From positions 1 through 20,238 of IMG/VR virus record IMGVR_UViG_3300013099_000910: a stretch of DNA of 20,238 bases. One strand, given 5' to 3'. The DNA comes from a virus. Positions 1 through 7,096 of the stretch are shown piece by piece. The notes below the pieces were generated by a model. That model was not told the DNA's origin. It was given only the letters and a program-made list of their open reading frames with translations, and did not search any database. Position 1 is the stretch's first letter, and each line of letters opens with the position of its first letter. The position numbers and the translations under genes were made by a program.

Positions 1-87
1 CTACCAATTCGTCTTTTGTTGAAAAAAATTCAGTTATAGCATAACCAACTTCTCGATTAGGTAACACGCCAGCTCCCAACACACCGT
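1..87. repeat. Direct repeat copy 1 (pairs with 316-402)
   Basis: Bases 1-87 match 316-402 without gaps. I count 6 mismatches, about 93% identity. Four of them cluster at 22-33. The repeat encodes the shared C-terminal GVLGAGVLPNREVGY...TKDELV of two neighbouring genes. The near identity at silent sites points to a recent duplication or gene conversion. Confidence 0.85.
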
Positions 88-172
88 TTAATAAAAAGCC
101 ACCATACTTTGCATCTACTCCAACGTGTTCGACAACGTTTTTTAAATTTACACCAGTCGGTAACGGATTCAT
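1..172 (-). CDS. Partial phage protein with GVLGAGVLPNREVGY tail (runs off left edge)
   Basis: An open frame reads from an ATG at 172 to the window edge (57 codons seen). It begins MNPLPTGVNLKN and contains GVLGAGVLPNREVGY, then TKDELV. The same tail, ending TKDELVASL, closes the protein at 305-535, so these are paralogous ends joined by a DNA duplication. I do not recognise a function. No Shine-Dalgarno sequence is visible before the ATG, and the frame overlaps the end of the 83-codon gene at 57-308 in another frame. It could therefore be a separate gene starting here, or the displaced C-terminus of that upstream gene after a frameshift. Conservation of the frame against its paralog makes the coding reading likely; the start is uncertain. 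Confidence 0.5.
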   Translation of the reverse strand, partial: MNPLPTGVNLKNVVEHVGVDAKYGGFLLNGVLGAGVLPNREVGYAITEFFSTKDELV

Positions 173-308
173 CAATTTCGATAATAGCTTTCACCAATTC
201 ATTGATAGTAATTTTTTTATCATGATAAAGATTGTAAAGTCGAATTTTATCTTTATTTTCAATAGCAAATGCTATATCAACTTGCATTCCATTTAATGTT
301 TCTTTCAT
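57..308 (-). CDS. Hypothetical phage protein, 83 aa, possibly frame-disrupted
   Basis: The start ATG overlaps the stop of the gene at 305-535 (ATGA). The first 45 or so residues are acidic and helical in character (DIAFAIENKDKIRLYNLYHD) and look like real coding sequence. From about residue 48 the translation turns Arg/Cys/Trp-rich (KKRCRTRWSRCKVWW). That stretch is the wrong frame of the duplicated GVLGAGVLPNREVGY tail, which is open one frame over (1-172). Either the protein really ends in this junk-like tail, or an indel near 150-175 has split an originally longer gene. No function is recognised. Confidence 0.5.
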   Translation of the reverse strand: MKETLNGMQVDIAFAIENKDKIRLYNLYHDKKITINELVKAIIEIDESVTDWCKFKKRCRTRWSRCKVWWLFIKRCVGSWRVT

Positions 309-535
309 AATGATGCTACCAATTCGTCTTTTGTTGCGAAAATTTCACTTATATCATAACCAACTTCTCGATTAGGTAACACACCAGCTCCCAACACACC
401 GTCAACTAATTTATACGACCAGTCAACGTCTGTTTTACTAAAGTTCATGGTTTCTGTCTTAGAATATATCATTTTTTGTTGTATCTGGTTATTTTCTATA
501 AGCCAAACTTTGTCGTACACTTCAAACGTTTTCAA
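305..535 (-). CDS. Hypothetical phage protein, 76 aa, TTG start
   Basis: A small protein with an N-terminal YDKVWLIENNQIQQ segment, probably a short beta-rich module of the kind seen in many small phage proteins, and a C-terminal GVLGAGVLPNREVGY...TKDELVASL. The start is TTG at 535, chosen because a strong GGGGGGAA ribosome binding site sits 6 nt upstream and no ATG is better placed. It lies 18 nt after the stop of the ADP-ribosylglycohydrolase and its own stop overlaps the next ATG, so it belongs to the late packaging operon. Its tail is duplicated at the left edge. No function is recognised. Confidence 0.75.
   Translation of the reverse strand: MKTFEVYDKVWLIENNQIQQKMIYSKTETMNFSKTDVDWSYKLVDGVLGAGVLPNREVGYDISEIFATKDELVASL
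316..402. repeat. Direct repeat copy 2 (pairs with 1-87)
   Basis: This is the second copy of the 87-bp repeat and forms the 3' end of the gene at 305-535. Upstream of the repeat the two genes diverge, so the copied unit is confined to the C-terminal coding part as far as the window shows. Confidence 0.85.
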
Positions 536-553
536 TTCGTTCCCCCCGATACA

Positions 554-1501
554 TCAAATACCATAAGGGCATTCTCTCAAATTTTTAGCAATGTCTTCTA
601 TTATACGCCACTCAGCTAGAATGTCAATCCAATGTGTGGGGATGTCTTTATATCCATAGTATGCCCCTGCCAATTGACCACAAATGGCAGCGGTGGTATC
701 AGCATCATCCCCAAGGTTTGCGGCTAATAAGCAACCGTGTTTAAAGTTTTTACTGTGATAAAAAGCCCATAATGCAGCTTCTAATGATTCTACAACATAC
801 CCAGTTCCCTTAATCGCTGGTGGTTGTTTAAGTTTATAAGAACCTTTAGAAATTTTTTCTATTTTGTGGTCTAATTCACCCTCGTTCCAATTGGTTAAGC
901 CGTGGGAACGATAAAGCTCAGACAATATGACTTCTTTAGATTCACCATGTAATGCGGCAACGATTAAACCAGCATACATTTTACAAGCATCTATACACTT
1001 AACGCTCCCATGCGTTGTCACAGACGACTTCCCTGCCATTTTTATTCCTAATAAGGGGTCTAATGCGAAAGCCATAGGAATAGGTGCTAATCGCATCAGT
1101 GACCCGTTACCGGAATCCTCTTCCTTTGAATTACATACCATGCCCGATTCTGGGTCATTATATTTTTCGAAATAGTTTAAAGCGGTAGATGTTGTATAAC
1201 CAATATCAAAACATTCTCCGTTTGAACTCATGTACCCTTCGCTACGCCATCTACAATAACGTTCTAATTGGTCTACACCATCAAAATCTTGTTTCTCTAT
1301 TAAACTGGTTCCTAAGCATAATGCCATTGAGGTATCGTCAGTCCACTCACCAGCGTCTAAATAGAAAGGTCCACCTCCGACAATTTCTGTTAATGGTTTG
1401 TCTATCAAGTTGGGGGAAGTAAATTCCAAAGTGGTTCCTAAAGCGTCGCCACAAGCTAAACCTACCAAAGCACCTAAATATCTATTTTCTGTTTTACCCA
1501 T
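554..1501 (-). CDS. ADP-ribosylglycohydrolase (DraG/ARH family)
   Basis: The protein (315 aa, normal family length) should hydrolyse ADP-ribose from a modified protein or nucleic acid using two Mg2+ ions. Family motifs occur in order: GDALG (18-22), WTDDTSMAL (53-61, metal-binding TDDT), GNGSLMR (131-137), TTHG (162-165) and NLGDDADTTAA (262-272, the second metal site). All core acidic residues are present, so it looks active. Its ATG shares the last base of the terminase stop (TAATG), meaning translation is coupled to the large terminase and it is probably made late. Phages use such enzymes to reverse host ADP-ribosylation or to regulate NAD-linked chemistry; which applies here is inference. 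No signal peptide. Confidence 0.93.
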   Translation of the reverse strand: MGKTENRYLGALVGLACGDALGTTLEFTSPNLIDKPLTEIVGGGPFYLDAGEWTDDTSMALCLGTSLIEKQDFDGVDQLERYCRWRSEGYMSSNGECFDIGYTTSTALNYFEKYNDPESGMVCNSKEEDSGNGSLMRLAPIPMAFALDPLLGIKMAGKSSVTTHGSVKCIDACKMYAGLIVAALHGESKEVILSELYRSHGLTNWNEGELDHKIEKISKGSYKLKQPPAIKGTGYVVESLEAALWAFYHSKNFKHGCLLAANLGDDADTTAAICGQLAGAYYGYKDIPTHWIDILAEWRIIEDIAKNLRECPYGI

Positions 1502-4356
1502 TAAAATATCATTGGCATCGCAGCCCCTTCACCGTTTTCGTTATATGATTCTTCGCCAGAAAAGTAATCTCCTGACATATTTTCTTCCATCATAGCATAA
1601 GCTTCGTCGTTATACTGAATTATTTCTTCTAAAACTCGAATAACGATAAGAAGTGCGGAAATACAATCATCCGTTCCCCCAGGTTGAGCCTCATATGATG
1701 TTCTAGTTCTAATGAAATTTTTAAACTCAAACAACAGTTGTTGGGATTTGATAGTGATCTTACCACTCTCAAACATTTCTCTAAGTTTGATACACGCTTT
1801 GATTTTAGCCTTATTAGTGGTTGTGAACCCTTCACGCTTACTATCAGCCTGTGTAATAAATTCTGCATGTTCAGGAGAGTTTTCGTCGTTTTCTATGCAC
1901 ACTAACAACCCTTCCCCGATACCATTATTTTCTGAACTGTAAAAAATTTCACAACCCACACGTTCCATCATGTTCAAAATACCTTTTAACGCTTGGTATA
2001 GTTGGGTAGTGTTGCAAGTGTTAGAACGAAATTCACCGACTTGTATCATAGCAGGAAATTCGAAAACTTCTATAACGGAAAAATCGCTATCTATTCCAGT
2101 GCTGGGGTCAACCCCTACAATGTAAGATTTTGCTGGGTCGAAATTGTCCCATAGTTTGAACTCTTTTAACTCTTGTATGTGTGGATATGTTTTGATAGTG
2201 GAAAGTATCAAACTACTAATCAACATTGATTCGCTTGATAAGAAATGACACATATGTTCTTGTAAGAATTTCTCTTCACCGATTCTCATGACTTCACTTC
2301 GTTTCCAAGCTTCATCACGTTCTGGTACATCAGTCCAAAGATATTTTTTAAATACAAATTCGTTTGTTTTTGCTTCTGAAGCTCTTGCTAACTGAGCAAA
2401 CAAATTCATATCTCCGTTAGGAGTAGATGCCACGATGCAGGAACCACCAGTATTACTCCCCAAAATCCCATTTTGTAAAAATGTGTGTGTGTTCGGGACT
2501 GTAAAATCGTAGGTTTTATTAGTGGATGGTGTTATGGTTTTGATCTTATCCCATATACAACGATACCCCAATAATTCACGAAACATATCGCTATAACCAG
2601 CAGCACAATCATAGTCTTTTGTTAAATCGTGAAATTTACTTAACCACCTTATAGTGCATGTTCTGTTTGTGGATTTATCAAATACTTTATCTAATCTACA
2701 ACCGTTATCCCTAAACCATTTTTTGGTTTTACCACAAGAGCGGACTATATCAGCAATGACATTTTTGATTGTACCAAACGGGATGATCTTCTGTTTATAA
2801 TCATCTTGTGGATAAGTTGAAATACATTCGTCTAATTTTTGTTTTTTGTAATTAATATGGAAGCCCACAAATTTTTTAAACTTTTTAGCGTTAGAGCGTG
2901 AGATATTCAAACCCCAACTATCTCTTAATGATTGTACTGGTTTGCCTTGTGGTAACAATCGTCCATTTTTTCGTTCTCTTAATAATATTTTCTCTGAATC
3001 ATTTTTAACTATCGTGGTAAGGATTCCAAAATTGGTCAACAATAATTGCACTTCTTGTATAAGTTTCCTGCTGGTAGATGTTAAATTAATACCCTTGTCT
3101 ACGGTGATGCTACCATCACCATCGTATAATCCTCGTAGAAACATACCCACGGTTTTCCCATCGGATTCCATAATATATCGTGGAATAACTTTATCGTAGC
3201 ATTTTTTAGTAAAATCTATTCCATATTCAGACTCCCAAAGTCTGCATTCGTCTACACCAAACTTTCTAATTTTATGAGATTGGTTTGGGTCATCACTGAA
3301 TCCGTTTCGGTAATATATTTCTCGAAAATCAGAGTTAACGTTTGCTATGTATATTGCCGAATTTACGCGCTCATTATTGGCATTCTTGAAATGAGAAGCC
3401 CACCCTTCTGCTATATAACCGCCCAACATATAAGCAGTATCATCATTTAATGATGCAATACCAAAATGATTCATACCATAATCAATTCTTAAATAATTAT
3501 CGGTAGTTAAATTTTTAGCTTGTTCCATATCAGGATTTTCTGATAATGTATATAATGGATGATCGTGTGTCACTTCTAACATGAAACCTCGTTGGGTTTC
3601 AATGATTAATGTGTCACTTTTTGGTGATACGTAACCATGCGATAAAGGTTCTATACCATTCTTACCATAAACCTCAACACCATCTATTTCAAAATAATCT
3701 CCGACATTTCGGTTTACATGAAAACTATCTATACGTTCATAACCGTTTTTTGTTAATATTAAGGTATCACCAGTTACACAGGATAATGTTGGTGATAATG
3801 CAGCCCAAAATTCTTGCTGAATGTTATCTCTAACAAACGCAAGCTCGTCTGCGAATACAATGGATAAAGATAACCCCCTTGCGGACGATTCTGATGTGGC
3901 TCTTGATATAACACGGCAACCGTTATCAAAACCTACAGATTTTTTATTCCACCCATCGGAAGTAACCCCAGGTTTCAACCATTTAGGTAAGTATTCGTAC
4001 ATGACCTGAATACGGTGAATAAATTCAGTAGCGTTGGATTCTTTGTTAGATACAATTAGAACAGTTTTATGTTCTTCAAACGATGCGTACCATAGAAAAA
4101 ATGCAGCAGCACATGTGGTTTTACCCAACTGTCTTGAACAGAGTGCAAGTGTGAAACGATTGTTCACAAACGAATGTATCAAATCTTCTTGATAAGGGTA
4201 TAGAGCGAAATCTATAATACCTCGTGTCGGATGTTCAATTTTACAATATTCTTTTATAAAGTATATTGGGTCGCGTTCACATCGTTCTAAATCTATTAAG
4301 TTTTCAGGTTTAAAAGCTACTAATTCATTAGCGCGTTTAACGTTATTTCCAGCCAT
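1501..4356 (-). CDS. terL: Terminase large subunit (T4 gp17-like) interrupted by an intein
   Basis: This is the DNA-packaging motor: an N-terminal ATPase and a C-terminal RNase H-fold nuclease that cuts concatemers and pumps DNA into proheads. The open frame is 951 aa; removing the intein (residues 193-635) leaves 508 aa. Walker A is CSRQLGKTT (73-81), Walker B SIVFADE (165-171), and a TPNGD segment follows the intein. Nuclease residues are D750 in GVDPSTGID, the acidic SSENNG region near 807-812 and D896/D897 in GTDDCISA. The start ATG has GAGGA 6 nt upstream and a late promoter at 4378-4385. The stop overlaps the ADP-ribosylglycohydrolase start. The intein sits in PTLS/TGGS, next to the ATPase coupling motif, so packaging depends on splicing. 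Confidence 0.96.
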   Translation of the reverse strand: MAGNNVKRANELVAFKPENLIDLERCERDPIYFIKEYCKIEHPTRGIIDFALYPYQEDLIHSFVNNRFTLALCSRQLGKTTCAAAFFLWYASFEEHKTVLIVSNKESNATEFIHRIQVMYEYLPKWLKPGVTSDGWNKKSVGFDNGCRVISRATSESSARGLSLSIVFADELAFVRDNIQQEFWAALSPTLSCVTGDTLILTKNGYERIDSFHVNRNVGDYFEIDGVEVYGKNGIEPLSHGYVSPKSDTLIIETQRGFMLEVTHDHPLYTLSENPDMEQAKNLTTDNYLRIDYGMNHFGIASLNDDTAYMLGGYIAEGWASHFKNANNERVNSAIYIANVNSDFREIYYRNGFSDDPNQSHKIRKFGVDECRLWESEYGIDFTKKCYDKVIPRYIMESDGKTVGMFLRGLYDGDGSITVDKGINLTSTSRKLIQEVQLLLTNFGILTTIVKNDSEKILLRERKNGRLLPQGKPVQSLRDSWGLNISRSNAKKFKKFVGFHINYKKQKLDECISTYPQDDYKQKIIPFGTIKNVIADIVRSCGKTKKWFRDNGCRLDKVFDKSTNRTCTIRWLSKFHDLTKDYDCAAGYSDMFRELLGYRCIWDKIKTITPSTNKTYDFTVPNTHTFLQNGILGSNTGGSCIVASTPNGDMNLFAQLARASEAKTNEFVFKKYLWTDVPERDEAWKRSEVMRIGEEKFLQEHMCHFLSSESMLISSLILSTIKTYPHIQELKEFKLWDNFDPAKSYIVGVDPSTGIDSDFSVIEVFEFPAMIQVGEFRSNTCNTTQLYQALKGILNMMERVGCEIFYSSENNGIGEGLLVCIENDENSPEHAEFITQADSKREGFTTTNKAKIKACIKLREMFESGKITIKSQQLLFEFKNFIRTRTSYEAQPGGTDDCISALLIVIRVLEEIIQYNDEAYAMMEENMSGDYFSGEESYNENGEGAAMPMIF
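2452..3780 (-). other. Intein with LAGLIDADG homing endonuclease inside terL
   Basis: A 443-residue protein-splicing element, terL residues 193-635. It starts at Cys193 (block A, CVTGDTLILT). Block B is EVTHDHPLYT with the T263/H266 pair, block F is YDFTVPNTHTF with H624, and block G ends NGILGSN before Thr636 (+1 nucleophile). The two dodecapeptide motifs are MLGGYIAEG (310-318, E317) and LRGLYDGDG (407-415, D414); both acidic residues are kept, so the endonuclease may be active. The penultimate residue is Ser rather than the usual His, a variation found in some functional inteins. Boundaries follow from the terminase match on each side. Confidence 0.93.
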
Positions 4357-4377
4357 ATAAAGTCCTCGTGTATGAGG

Positions 4378-4385
4378 TATTTATG
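4378..4385 (-). promoter_or_regulatory. T4-type late promoter (CATAAATA) for terL
   Basis: CATAAATA on the minus strand, 22 nt before the terL ATG, one base from the T4 late consensus TATAAATA. A C-rich tract (plus strand G7-A-G5, 4394-4406) lies just upstream. A CCTC/GAGG pair flanks the leader and includes the ribosome binding site. Confidence 0.6.
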
Positions 4386-4440
4386 GCTAGAAGGGGGGGA
4401 GGGGGTTATTTACATTTGAGAAATATAATTAATCGCAATG

Positions 4441-4474
4441 ATTCCCCATAATTATCATTTTATTTATGGGGAAT
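4441..4474. terminator. Perfect 11-bp inverted repeat downstream of the 4487-5020 gene
   Basis: ATTCCCCATAA (4441-4451) and TTATGGGGAAT (4464-4474) form an 11-bp stem with a 12-nt loop just after the stop at 4487. In the minus direction no U-run follows, so intrinsic termination is doubtful; on the plus strand a T6 run follows at a short distance. The repeat also contains a second CATAAATA (4461-4468), so it may combine a late promoter with an RNA-end-stabilising hairpin. Confidence 0.55.
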
Positions 4475-4486
4475 GACTTAAATTTT

Positions 4487-5020
4487 TTAATTAGCGTAGA
4501 GTTGTCTAACGTTGTTGTGTAAACTAGCAATAGCTACACCTTCCGCAACCCCAGAACAGCTATCTACGTCCATCATACCCTCTTCATCTACCACAAACCA
4601 AACATCTTCATGACGACCTCTAATTTCCCAGAATAGGTTTAAAGGTTTTAATATTGTGATAAGACTTCCATCGTCGAATTCTATTTTGCCGAATTTAATA
4701 CTATGAATGTTGTTAAGTAAGTGGAAATTGTGACAATTTCCTTTAACTTCACTATATATCTCCGTGAAAACTTTGAACAATCTATTAGTATCTTGATCGT
4801 TCATGCCTTTAATGTACACATGTTTTGGGGTGTCGGTAAGTAATAAATCGTATAAAACCGTGAATAACAAACTGTGTGTACTACCATCTTGACGGTTCCC
4901 ACTAATATAGGTTGTATCGTTTAATACATTACTGGTAATGCAAGCTTTGTTATATTTGTCAGCATCGAACCAAGGCAAATTAGTTTTATAGAAATCGAGA
5001 ATATTAGAAATCTCGGTCAT
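4487..5020 (-). CDS. Hypothetical protein with degenerate P-loop-like segment, between terL and terS
   Basis: I do not recognise the family. Near the N-terminus it reads TYISGNRQDGSTHSLLF, laid out like a P-loop (xSGxRQxGxTxxxL) but with Ser where Walker A has Lys. About 100 residues later DVWFVVDEEGMMD looks like Walker B. That order, and the GxRQ similarity to the SRQLGKTT of the terminase, suggest a non-canonical or inactive P-loop fold related to packaging ATPases; this is inference. The second ATG (5020, 177 aa) is chosen because AAGGA lies 7 nt before it and only 1 nt before the ATG at 5026. It lies between terS and terL, so a packaging role is plausible. Confidence 0.8.
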   Translation of the reverse strand: MTEISNILDFYKTNLPWFDADKYNKACITSNVLNDTTYISGNRQDGSTHSLLFTVLYDLLLTDTPKHVYIKGMNDQDTNRLFKVFTEIYSEVKGNCHNFHLLNNIHSIKFGKIEFDDGSLITILKPLNLFWEIRGRHEDVWFVVDEEGMMDVDSCSGVAEGVAIASLHNNVRQLYAN

Positions 5021-5074
5021 AGTCATGTCCTTTTAAATTATAAAACATGAACTATATCACAGTGGGGCAAACCT

Positions 5075-5503
5075 TTATAGCGTTTTTTCGCCCTTCATCA
5101 TCTTCAACAATTCGTTTCTATCCATCATAATATTGTTGTTCTGAACATTAGTGACGTTTTCGCCTTGCTGACCCTTTTTGATTTTAAGATGATCGGAATG
5201 TTGTTTGAGACTTGCTTTTTCTTTTGCAGCGTGAAGAGCCGTGGTTAGGAGTTGGTTAGCAACCTCTGAATTACGGGCAAGATATTTACCATCTATATCA
5301 GCAGATTCCTCAACTTGCGTACTGAACGCTTCCATAGCTTTATCGTAGACTTCTTGAAATTGGTCTTCAATTTCGCGGTCTTTGTGATCGTATTCGTCAT
5401 GAACAGTATTAACGGAAGGAAGATTTTTCATATCTTCAAAGTCTATAAGTTCAGTAGTTTCATACGGTTCTATGTCAAATGCTTTATCTATTTTGTGGCT
5501 CAT
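5075..5503 (-). CDS. terS: Terminase small subunit (T4 gp16-like)
   Basis: The 142-residue protein has an acidic N-terminus, a long charged helical core (about residues 45-105, containing EVANQLLTTALHAAKEKASL) and a C-terminal VTNVQNNNIMMDRNELLKMM. That arrangement is typical of T4 gp16-type small terminases, which form rings, recognise DNA and stimulate the large-subunit ATPase. The C-terminal V/N-rich strand and NELLKM segment correspond to the conserved end of the family. The ATG has AAGGGGT just upstream, directly behind a perfect late promoter octamer. It precedes the P-loop-like gene and terL in the same direction, the expected packaging cluster. Confidence 0.85.
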   Translation of the reverse strand: MSHKIDKAFDIEPYETTELIDFEDMKNLPSVNTVHDEYDHKDREIEDQFQEVYDKAMEAFSTQVEESADIDGKYLARNSEVANQLLTTALHAAKEKASLKQHSDHLKIKKGQQGENVTNVQNNNIMMDRNELLKMMKGEKTL

Positions 5504-5508
5504 ACCCC

Positions 5509-5805
5509 TTATTTATAAAAAACTTGTTTGGTCGTTCTAATGTCAACATCGTGTGCAATTTGATTTTCGAACTTTTTATATGTTTTTTCATTTAGCACTA
5601 TACCTTCTGGTGCTTTAATGTACACATCGTCTTCAACGATCTCAATAGTTTTACCGCCAAAAAAATCAAAGCACCAAGCATTAATATCCTTCCGATATTC
5701 AGGACTCAAATCGACGTTATCGCTTATGCGAAAATTTGGAACTTGTAATGGATAGGCTATGAAAAATTTCACACCATGATACGTCATGGGAGAGGGTTGT
5801 ATCAT
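5509..5805 (-). CDS. Hypothetical phage protein, 98 aa
   Basis: No family is recognised. The protein is small, mixed alpha/beta in character and aromatic-rich at the start (YHGVKFFIAYPL), with an acidic strand segment TIEIVEDDVYIKAPEG in the middle. There is no signal peptide or membrane segment. Its ATG overlaps the stop of the zinc-ribbon gene upstream (ATGA), so the two are translationally coupled, and its stop overlaps the late promoter of terS. This position suggests it can be expressed both from the upstream operon and independently of terS. Confidence 0.8.
   Translation of the reverse strand: MIQPSPMTYHGVKFFIAYPLQVPNFRISDNVDLSPEYRKDINAWCFDFFGGKTIEIVEDDVYIKAPEGIVLNEKTYKKFENQIAHDVDIRTTKQVFYK
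5510..5517 (-). promoter_or_regulatory. T4-type late promoter (TATAAATA) for terS
   Basis: Exact TATAAATA on the minus strand, 6 nt before the terS ATG, overlapping the stop of the gene at 5509-5805. The transcript leader would be extremely short, and the AAGGGGT ribosome binding site directly abuts the octamer. Confidence 0.6.
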
Positions 5806-6221
5806 TTTCTAGTGTCCCAAATGACTCGTAATTCGTCAACTGTTTTGGTGTTATCTTCCAACCCAGCCGGACAATTTTTACAGTAGATAGCAGTTGCTTG
5901 GTTTAACGCATTTTTAGCAAATTCGACATCAACTGAACCACAAAACGGACACGGCATATTTACGGTATCGTCGCCAAAGGTTTTAATGCCACTAACCATG
6001 ACATTATTTCTAATAAAATCGAATTTATAGAGTGGTATTTCTTCCACATAACCGGGCATCATATCAAAATACTCGGAATATGCAACGTATTCGGTATAAT
6101 CTATGGTCTTATAAACCTTGACTATTACCATTCGACCGAAGATAGTTAACAGTTTGTCTTGATTAGTTTCAAAATCCTTTACTGGTATCCTAAATTTACC
6201 CAATCGTTCGGAATTAATCAT
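5802..6221 (-). CDS. Protein with C-terminal Lar-like zinc ribbon, 139 aa
   Basis: The C-terminal third has PCPFCGS (90-96) and YCKNC (113-117), giving four cysteines (C91, C94, C114, C117), followed by DELRVIWDTRK. The CPFCG...C..C spacing and the Trp/Arg end resemble the Lar restriction-alleviation family and related phage zinc ribbons. The N-terminal 85 residues (strands around FGRMVIVKVYKTI and a FDMMPGYVEEIPLYKF stretch) match nothing I know. Known Lar proteins modulate type I restriction; whether this one does is untested. Downstream coupling to the 98-aa gene is by an ATGA overlap. The start has only a weak ribosome binding site. Confidence 0.8.
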   Translation of the reverse strand: MINSERLGKFRIPVKDFETNQDKLLTIFGRMVIVKVYKTIDYTEYVAYSEYFDMMPGYVEEIPLYKFDFIRNNVMVSGIKTFGDDTVNMPCPFCGSVDVEFAKNALNQATAIYCKNCPAGLEDNTKTVDELRVIWDTRK

Positions 6222-6227
6222 ACCAAT

Positions 6228-6545
6228 TCAACCATTTTCGTTCGACTTTTCTAACAGTCGAAGTTTATACAATTGCAGTTTTTCAATCTGTTCTTGCATA
6301 GTCACAATCCAATCATCAATCACAAATTCTTCAAAGTCTTCGTAACCTAATAGATTATCTACGACATCATTCAAATCAACCCATACAGTATCACCGTCAG
6401 CATTTTCGCCTTGTGCATCAACATAAGTTATTACGTGGATACCTGGTGCATCAGCAGTTAAAGTAACTTCATGATGAATGTCGAGGTGATTACCGTCGAG
6501 GTTTAAAGGCTCTACTGTTAAAGTTGTGTTTCCTGTTTTAGTCAT
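6228..6545 (-). CDS. Hypothetical acidic phage protein, 105 aa
   Basis: No family is recognised. The first half is Thr/Asp-rich and looks like a beta-sandwich (TTLTVEPLNLDGNHLDI, VTLTADAPGIHVITYVD). The last 25 residues form an amphipathic helix (MQEQIEKLQLYKLRLLEK), probably a coiled coil for oligomerisation. The ATG at 6545 is preferred to the GTG at 6554 because AGGTGA lies about 6 nt upstream of the ATG. It overlaps the previous gene's stop by 8 nt and belongs to the same operon as its neighbours. Confidence 0.8.
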   Translation of the reverse strand: MTKTGNTTLTVEPLNLDGNHLDIHHEVTLTADAPGIHVITYVDAQGENADGDTVWVDLNDVVDNLLGYEDFEEFVIDDWIVTMQEQIEKLQLYKLRLLEKSNENG

Positions 6546-6825
6546 GTTGTTCACCTAAATCATTTTTTACTAATATAGTATAGTTATTCCAATTTCGCAG
6601 CAACAAAAAATAAGCTATTATCAAACCATCTTTCCACGCTACTGCTACACCGCCATCAGAACCTTCGAACTGTATCGGTGTTACGTTATCTGCCTTGCGT
6701 TCTTTAGCTAAAGCGTTTAACCACCCATAACCATCTTCAGCAGCTTCAACTTCGTCCACAAACAGTTGGAAGCCCTTTTCGGTAGTTCGATCAGTTACAT
6801 CATACACGCCAGCTTCTTCCATCAT
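6538..6825 (-). CDS. Hypothetical phage protein, 95 aa
   Basis: No family is recognised. It starts with MMEE and has an acidic helical N-terminus, a GYGWLNALAKERKA segment, then GVAVAWKDGLIIAYFLLLRNW. The last stretch contains a short hydrophobic run that is probably a buried beta/alpha core, because its charges argue against a membrane helix. The start lies 1 nt after the previous stop, behind GGTGAT. The second ATG (6822) is equally possible. The gene is part of the run from the promoter at 7123-7152. Confidence 0.75.
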   Translation of the reverse strand: MMEEAGVYDVTDRTTEKGFQLFVDEVEAAEDGYGWLNALAKERKADNVTPIQFEGSDGGVAVAWKDGLIIAYFLLLRNWNNYTILVKNDLGEQHD

Positions 6826-6826
6826 A

Positions 6827-7096
6827 TCACCAACTAAAAGGGTTCAAATCCGACAAACCGTTTGAAACTTCGTCGATAACGTCATCTACAACGTCTGTAA
6901 CGTCCGTAACAATTTCAGTGTCCAACACTGCTTGTGTTGCTGAAACTGCCAAACCAGCAGCACCTAAGCCACCAGCAATGGTTATAATGGACGATACAAG
7001 ATCATCATCCCCCAACATTTCCATCAACGCTTCTTCTGTGTAAATTCCAGTGGAAAATCCCACGGCTAGTTCAATTGCTGCTTTAGTTGCACTCAT
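6827..7096 (-). CDS. Hypothetical small protein with Gly/Ala-rich hydrophobic segment, 89 aa
   Basis: No function is recognised. Residues about 34-58 (VSSIITIAGGLGAAGLAVSA) are hydrophobic and glycine-rich enough for a membrane or membrane-inserting helix. They are followed by a Val/Asp-rich acidic tail (TDVTDVVDDVIDEV) ending in NPFSW. It could be a small membrane or virion-associated protein; I see no holin-type charged C-terminus. AGGT lies about 7 nt before the ATG, and a good sigma70-like promoter (7123-7152) is directly upstream, inside the preceding 59-codon gene. Its ATG overlaps the stop of that gene. Confidence 0.75.
   Translation of the reverse strand: MSATKAAIELAVGFSTGIYTEEALMEMLGDDDLVSSIITIAGGLGAAGLAVSATQAVLDTEIVTDVTDVVDDVIDEVSNGLSDLNPFSW

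Noticed and set aside
140-180. Programmed ribosomal frameshift joining the 83-codon gene to the GVLGAGVLPNREVGY frame
   Set aside because: The required shift is +1, and the run AAATTTAAAAAAC would favour a -1 slip, which meets a stop. A mutation or separate gene is simpler.
4394-4406. G-rich tract (G7-A-G5) as a G-quadruplex
   Set aside because: Only two separate G-runs are present, too few for an intramolecular quadruplex of the usual kind.
4441-4474. Hairpin as a classic Rho-independent terminator for the minus strand
   Set aside because: No U-run follows the stem in the minus direction; kept as a hairpin with uncertain role.
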